From positions 186,001 to 250,000 of the forward strand of contig NQYJ01000002.1 of NCBI GenBank assembly GCA_002285055.1: a stretch of 64,000 bases of DNA. The letters are read 5' to 3'. The translations under genes and the position numbers were made by a program. This DNA is from Candidatus Izimoplasma sp. ZiA1. Its GTDB lineage: Bacteria; Bacillota_I; Bacilli_A; Izemoplasmatales; Izemoplasmataceae. This document shows positions 60,105 through 64,000 of this stretch, in pieces (positions within the stretch are counted from its first letter, which is position 1; the number at the start of each line of letters is the position of its first letter). The notes below the pieces were generated by a model. It saw nothing but the letters and a program-made list of their open reading frames with translations. It ran no database searches and had not been told where the DNA came from.

Positions 60105-60758
60105 ATGAATGTGAAAATTGATGAAAGACTTAAAGAACTAACTCCTAATTTCAACGTCGGAGTAGTTGAGATGATTGTTGAGCAAATAGACAGTAAGGAA
60201 CTCAATGAAACAATCACTCAATTAGAGAATGAAATCTATAAAACAATAGATATAAAAGATGTAGTGAACTTAGATATTATCAAAGATGGAAGAGATGCCT
60301 ATAAAAAATATGGGAAAGATCCTTCAAGATATCGTCTAAGTGTGGAATCTTTATATAGAAGACTTTCAAAAGGAAATAAACTTTATAGAATTAATAACAT
60401 TGTTGATATTGGTAATCTATTATCAATCGTTTCTAGAAAAAGTATCGCAGTTCTTGATTATGATGCAATAAAAGGTGATGTCCTTATCCGATTAGGAAAA
60501 GCTGATGATGACTATGAAGGTATAGGAAGAGGAAAGTTGAATGTTGAAAAAATCCCTGTTTATGTCGATAAAATATCAGCGTTTGGGTCAACAACTTCTG
60601 ATACACTTAGGACTTCAATAAAAATAGATACAAAAAAAATCCTTGTTTTTGTTATCTCTTTCTCAGGTCCTAAATCACTTGAATGCGAGATTAAACTTAC
60701 TAAAGATTTGTATAAACAATTTGCAAATGGTCACATAATTAATGAGTATATTCTTTAG
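60105..60758 (+). CDS. B3/B4 domain (PheT tRNA-editing-like) protein
   Basis: A 217-residue stand-alone B3/B4 domain, as found in the beta subunit of phenylalanyl-tRNA synthetase. YKKYGKDPSRYRLSVESLYRRLSKGNKLYRINNIVDIGNLLSIVSRKSIAVLDYDAIKGDVLIRLG is characteristic (R-x-S-x-E-x-L-x-R-R then N-N-x-V-D-x-x-N). Free-standing versions are common in Firmicutes and are suspected of clearing mischarged tRNA or modified amino acids; function is unproven. A GGTG ribosome site precedes ATG 60105. Confidence 0.88.
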   Translation: MNVKIDERLKELTPNFNVGVVEMIVEQIDSKELNETITQLENEIYKTIDIKDVVNLDIIKDGRDAYKKYGKDPSRYRLSVESLYRRLSKGNKLYRINNIVDIGNLLSIVSRKSIAVLDYDAIKGDVLIRLGKADDDYEGIGRGKLNVEKIPVYVDKISAFGSTTSDTLRTSIKIDTKKILVFVISFSGPKSLECEIKLTKDLYKQFANGHIINEYIL

Positions 60759-60781
60759 AGCACAAAAATGTGCTCTTTTTA
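60756..60781 (+). terminator. Rho-independent terminator
   Basis: AGAGCACA / TGTGCTCT stem with AAAA loop and T-run, overlapping the stop codon. Confidence 0.88.
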
Positions 60782-60847
60782 AGTACATTTTTTGTATTTC
60801 TCCTTGATTTAGTGTAGAATAATTATAAATAACAAGGTGGTGGTTTT

Positions 60848-62311
60848 ATGCGTTCAAGCTCTAATTTATTTCGAAGACTTAGTATTATCTTTTTAATACT
60901 TTCTTTAGTAACGCTTTTTGTTATAGCTGCCTTGCTGATTCTTAGTATTACAGATGACGCAATTGTGTGCCCTGAGGACAGTTTTATCTGCCACTATGAG
61001 GAAGAGTTTAGATTTTATCAGAACACAATTGTTGGATTGGGATTAATAATGGCTTTATTGATAATTATGTCAAGATTCTTTCAACTTCAAATAAAGTATG
61101 TAGCTGAATATTCTGGTTATACTAAATCAGTTTCAGAAGAAGAACAAAAAATAATTGAAGAATCTACAAAAGCATCTTCTGCATTAAAAGAGTATTTTCA
61201 ACTTCTTGAAGATAAAAAGAATAACAGTCATCAAATGAGTATTGATGATTATGATGAAACAGAGGATGCTGACCTTACAGAAGATTCTTTAGAAGAAATG
61301 ATAACTGATAAAGACTTGATAGATATTTCCTTAGAAACCGAAAAACACAGTAAAAACAAAATTAATTATCCTAGTGACTTCGCTGATGAAGACGAGAATA
61401 ATAGAAAAATAATAGATGAGGAAAAAGAATTAGAAAGCCTAACAGAATCAGCCCCAAATAATATTACTATTGAGCCTTTAACTACAAAGAGTGATGACAT
61501 TAAAGATTTAAATGAGTCCAAAGAAGATATATCTACAGAAAAGATAGATAATAAATCTCCAGATTTACTAATTAGAGATGCACACATTCAAAAGTCAAGT
61601 GCTGAGAGTGAATCAAAAAAAGTTAAAGAGTATTATGTTAGAAAAACAAAATCTGATTTTTATGGAATAATTTATAAAGAAACAGATCTTAACAAAACAA
61701 AATCTAAATTGTTCTTGAACACTTTGCTTAATGTAATAACAGAAGAAATCTCACAAGGGAACATAATAAATATAAATGAGTTTGGTAAGTTTAGAAAAGT
61801 TAGTTATAAAGAACAACTTAGAATTAACCCAAAAACAGGTAAGAAAATCTCAGTAAAGGCACATTCATTAGCTCGCTTTTACCCTCACAAGAATTTAAAA
61901 GAAATTGTTGATAAAGGGGAACTTGATTTTACTAAAAAATATTTAAAATCAATAAAAATAATTGAACCTAAGATTACCACAGAAAACATGAAAAAAGTGG
62001 TAAGTAAAAAGTCACAAATTAAAACGCTTACAAAATCAATACACAAAACTGAGATAATTTCAATTATTTCAGCAAAATCTTTATTATCAAAAAACAAATC
62101 GCAGCAATTTTTAAACGCTTTCATTTCTGTATTAACTAATGAGTTAAAAAGTGGAAATTCCATAAATATTCCGGAATTTGGAAAATTCAAAACAGTGAAA
62201 AGAGCGCCTAAAGAAGCGGTTAATCCTCAAACGCTTGAACGAATTAAAATAAATGCACACAATTCTGTAAAACTTCTTTTTGACAAGAATTTTAAAGAAA
62301 AAATAAAATAA
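60848..62311 (+). CDS. Membrane-anchored protein with two C-terminal HU/IHF-type DNA-binding domains
   Basis: A 487-residue protein with two N-terminal membrane helices (about 10-33 and 60-78) joined by a short extracytoplasmic loop with two cysteines (CPEDSFIC). Then comes a long acidic, low-complexity cytosolic linker (about 95-265). HU domain 1 spans about 268-355 (TKSDFYGIIYKETDLNKTKSKLFLNTLLNVITEEISQGNIININEFGKFRK, then NPKTGKKISVKAHSLARFYP); HU domain 2 about 398-487 (HKTEIISIISAKSLLSKNKSQQFL..., then NPQTLERIKINAHNSVKLLF). Both keep the GFGxF-like turn and N-P-x-T arm. It could tether DNA to the membrane. Ordinary HU is about 90 residues and soluble, so this architecture is very unusual. 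Confidence 0.85.
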   Translation: MRSSSNLFRRLSIIFLILSLVTLFVIAALLILSITDDAIVCPEDSFICHYEEEFRFYQNTIVGLGLIMALLIIMSRFFQLQIKYVAEYSGYTKSVSEEEQKIIEESTKASSALKEYFQLLEDKKNNSHQMSIDDYDETEDADLTEDSLEEMITDKDLIDISLETEKHSKNKINYPSDFADEDENNRKIIDEEKELESLTESAPNNITIEPLTTKSDDIKDLNESKEDISTEKIDNKSPDLLIRDAHIQKSSAESESKKVKEYYVRKTKSDFYGIIYKETDLNKTKSKLFLNTLLNVITEEISQGNIININEFGKFRKVSYKEQLRINPKTGKKISVKAHSLARFYPHKNLKEIVDKGELDFTKKYLKSIKIIEPKITTENMKKVVSKKSQIKTLTKSIHKTEIISIISAKSLLSKNKSQQFLNAFISVLTNELKSGNSINIPEFGKFKTVKRAPKEAVNPQTLERIKINAHNSVKLLFDKNFKEKIK

Positions 62312-62345
62312 AAAAAATAGGCAAAAAAAACTTGTCTATTTTTTT
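62311..62345 (+). terminator. Rho-independent terminator after the HU-domain gene
   Basis: AAAAATAG / CTATTTTT stem with an internal mismatch and CAA/TTG extension, T-run. Confidence 0.65.
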
Positions 62346-62408
62346 GTAAAATTGTCTTTAAAAATCATTATTTTGTGATATTATAATTTTGTAGAAAGTT
62401 GGTGGAGT

Positions 62409-64000
62409 ATGCTTTATATAAATACAGCTTTAAACAAAGAAAAGCATTGTGCTTTTTATTTTGGACTAGAAGAATATCTAATTAAGGATTTTAATTACGA
62501 TAATGATATATTTATGCTTTGGAATGTTGAGCCAACTGTAATGATTGGTAGACACCAAATAACTAATCTTGAAATCAATAAAGATTACATTGATGAAAAC
62601 AACATTCATATAGTTAGAAGAAACAGTGGTGGTGGTGCTGTATTTACAGATTTAGGGTGTTTACAGTATTCATTTATTACTGATAAAAAGGAACATTCTA
62701 AAAATATTTTTGAAAAACATGTTAAACATATAGTTGATGCTGTAAAAGATTTAGGAATTGATGCAACTTTTACAGGTCGCAACGACATTCTTAGTGATGG
62801 TTTAAAATTTTCAGGAAACGCTGAGTATATATACAAAGATAAAATGGTAATGCATGGAACAATTTTGTTTGAGACGGATTTTGAGAACCTACTGAAAAGT
62901 TTAAATCCAGATAAAATAAAACTAACTTCAAAAGCAATAACAAGTGTCAAAAGTCGTGTTACTAACATTGGTGAAAAAACAGAACTAACACTAGAAGAAT
63001 TTTATGACTATCTTGTAAAAAAAATTAAAACTAGTGAAATTAATTATCAAGAACTTGAACTTAGTAAAGTTAATGAATACAAAAAGAAGTTTTATTTAGA
63101 TGAATGGAATTATGGAAAAAACCCTAAGTTTGCATTCACAAAAAAGAAACGTTTTAAAGCTGGAACATTTAGAGTAGATATTGATCTAAAAAATAATACT
63201 GTAAAAAGTTTAAAACTTAGTGGAGATTATTTTGCGTTTAAAGATATAAAAACATTTGAAGAAGCCTTTTATGGTGTTTCATTTACTTATGATGAGTTTC
63301 TAAAAGTGCTAAAAAAGAATAAAATAAAAGAGTATATTTATTTGATGAAATCATCAAATTTCCTTGAACTTGTCTTTGATGAAGTAAAAAAGAAAATTTC
63401 AAAACCTGATTACTTAAAAGTTAATTTGAAGGATCTTAATAAACAAACATCAAAAATAAAAGCTTTATTAAGTCAACATAACTTACATACAGTATGTCAA
63501 GAAGCAGCTTGTCCTAACCAACTTGAATGCTTCTCAAATAAAACTGCGACTTTTATGATTCTTGGTACAAAATGTACTAGGAATTGTAAATTTTGTGATG
63601 TAACTCATGGTGAACCTGATTTAGTAGATAAATTAGAGCCGAACAACATTCTTAAAGCTGTTGAAGTAATGGGTCTAAAACATGTTGTTATAACTTCAGT
63701 TACTAGAGATGACTTAAAAGATTATGGGGCAAGTCAATTTAAAGATAGTATTTTACTTCTAAAGGATAAGTTTCCAGAGACAACTGTAGAAGTTTTAATC
63801 CCTGACTTAATGGGAGATAAAGAGGCATTAAAGATTATCGTTGATGCTAAACCTGATGTAATCAATCATAATCTTGAGACTGTTGAAGAACTTTATGAAG
63901 GATTTAGAGATAATGCGAATTATCAAAGAAGTTTTAATGTACTAAAAAATGTTAAGGAAATGGATCCATCAATTTTAACGAAATCTGGTATTATGGTTGG
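62409..64000 (+). CDS. Lipoate-protein ligase fused to lipoyl synthase (LplA-LipA), 3' end outside window
   Basis: One uninterrupted frame from ATG 62409 (GGTGGAG before it) to the window edge, with no stop. Residues 1 to about 331 are a lipoate-protein ligase: MLYINTALNKEKHCAFYFGLEEYL, RRNSGGGAVFTDLGCLQYSF, GRNDILSDGLKFSGNAEY and the LplA C-terminal accessory domain. From about 332 (KPDYLKVNL) it is a lipoyl synthase: auxiliary cluster C363-x4-C368-x5-C374, radical-SAM cluster C389-x3-C393-x2-C396, then GLKHVVITSVTRDDLKDYGA. LplA attaches lipoate or octanoate to E2/GcvH proteins and LipA inserts sulfur into octanoyl groups, so the fusion joins consecutive steps. I checked the frame across the junction. 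Confidence 0.88.
   Translation, partial: MLYINTALNKEKHCAFYFGLEEYLIKDFNYDNDIFMLWNVEPTVMIGRHQITNLEINKDYIDENNIHIVRRNSGGGAVFTDLGCLQYSFITDKKEHSKNIFEKHVKHIVDAVKDLGIDATFTGRNDILSDGLKFSGNAEYIYKDKMVMHGTILFETDFENLLKSLNPDKIKLTSKAITSVKSRVTNIGEKTELTLEEFYDYLVKKIKTSEINYQELELSKVNEYKKKFYLDEWNYGKNPKFAFTKKKRFKAGTFRVDIDLKNNTVKSLKLSGDYFAFKDIKTFEEAFYGVSFTYDEFLKVLKKNKIKEYIYLMKSSNFLELVFDEVKKKISKPDYLKVNLKDLNKQTSKIKALLSQHNLHTVCQEAACPNQLECFSNKTATFMILGTKCTRNCKFCDVTHGEPDLVDKLEPNNILKAVEVMGLKHVVITSVTRDDLKDYGASQFKDSILLLKDKFPETTVEVLIPDLMGDKEALKIIVDAKPDVINHNLETVEELYEGFRDNANYQRSFNVLKNVKEMDPSILTKSGIMV

Noticed and set aside
1..64000. UGA-as-tryptophan code typical of mycoplasmas
   Set aside because: TGA ends several genes at ATGA overlaps (13630, 15399, 18433) and tryptophans are encoded by TGG.
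1..64000. CRISPR arrays, insertion sequences, prophage or rRNA genes
   Set aside because: No regularly spaced repeats, transposase, integrase, phage structural genes or rRNA-like sequence were seen.

Overview
The window is a gene-dense, low-GC chromosome segment. Its hallmarks are strong GAGGTG/GGAGG ribosome binding sites, many Rho-independent terminators and TATAAT -10 boxes, which point to a Firmicutes/Tenericutes-type bacterium. TGA is an ordinary stop codon (several ATGA overlaps), so this is not a code-4 mollicute. Gene content (lactate dehydrogenase, Mrp-linked membrane oxidoreductase, many exporters, lipoproteins, no outer-membrane genes) suggests a fermentative anaerobe, perhaps of the Izemoplasma/Haloplasma type. 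That placement is inference; no rRNA or ribosomal protein gene is present to fix it.

Layout. 1-9.9 kb: end of a GH3-like gene, a GGDEF/HD-GYP protein, an S41-type lipoprotein, a TetR regulator, a MATE exporter, a YwaF-like membrane protein and two small conserved proteins. 10-18 kb: an Ig-like surface protein, a flavodiiron protein, a MarR-controlled heterodimeric ABC exporter and a heliorhodopsin. 18-25.9 kb: PadR/HAAS pair, dCache-GGDEF protein, tocopherol-cyclase-like protein, aldo/keto reductase, L-lactate dehydrogenase, and an unknown membrane protein with a PAS-GGDEF cyclase. 26-39.4 kb: a MacB-like ABC protein, a possible small RNA, a TetR-controlled heterodimeric ABC exporter, an E2-like acyltransferase lacking its catalytic His, and an ABC-F protein behind a leader peptide and attenuator, followed by a third heterodimeric exporter.

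39.6-53.7 kb holds the central system: a methyltransferase-like gene followed by 13 tightly packed genes. They encode Mrp antiporter modules (E, F, G, MbhD, MbhE/F, C, D, D') and complex-I/hydrogenase modules (NuoH, B, C, D, I-like). The order matches archaeal Mbx/Mbs (membrane-bound sulfane reductase) as I recall it. The large subunit has lost two of the four [NiFe] cysteines, and the last subunit is fused to a GltD/Nfn-like NAD(P)H flavoprotein. A CoA-disulfide-reductase/NSR-like gene lies just downstream, beyond one oppositely oriented squalene/phytoene-synthase-like gene. Together they suggest an ion-pumping module linking ferredoxin, NAD(P)H and possibly sulfur compounds.

53.7-64 kb: a YerC regulator, two related MFS transporters, an MBL-fold hydrolase, tRNA-Leu(CAA), a TipA-like MerR regulator with its 19-bp-spacer promoter, an iron alcohol dehydrogenase, a B3/B4-domain protein, a membrane-anchored protein carrying two HU domains, and a lipoate ligase fused in frame to lipoyl synthase that runs off the window end.

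No CRISPR array, insertion sequence, prophage or rRNA gene was seen. No gene-free stretch exceeds about 300 bp; the largest gaps (33.6-33.74, 39.4-39.65, 58.4-58.7 kb) carry regulatory structure described below.
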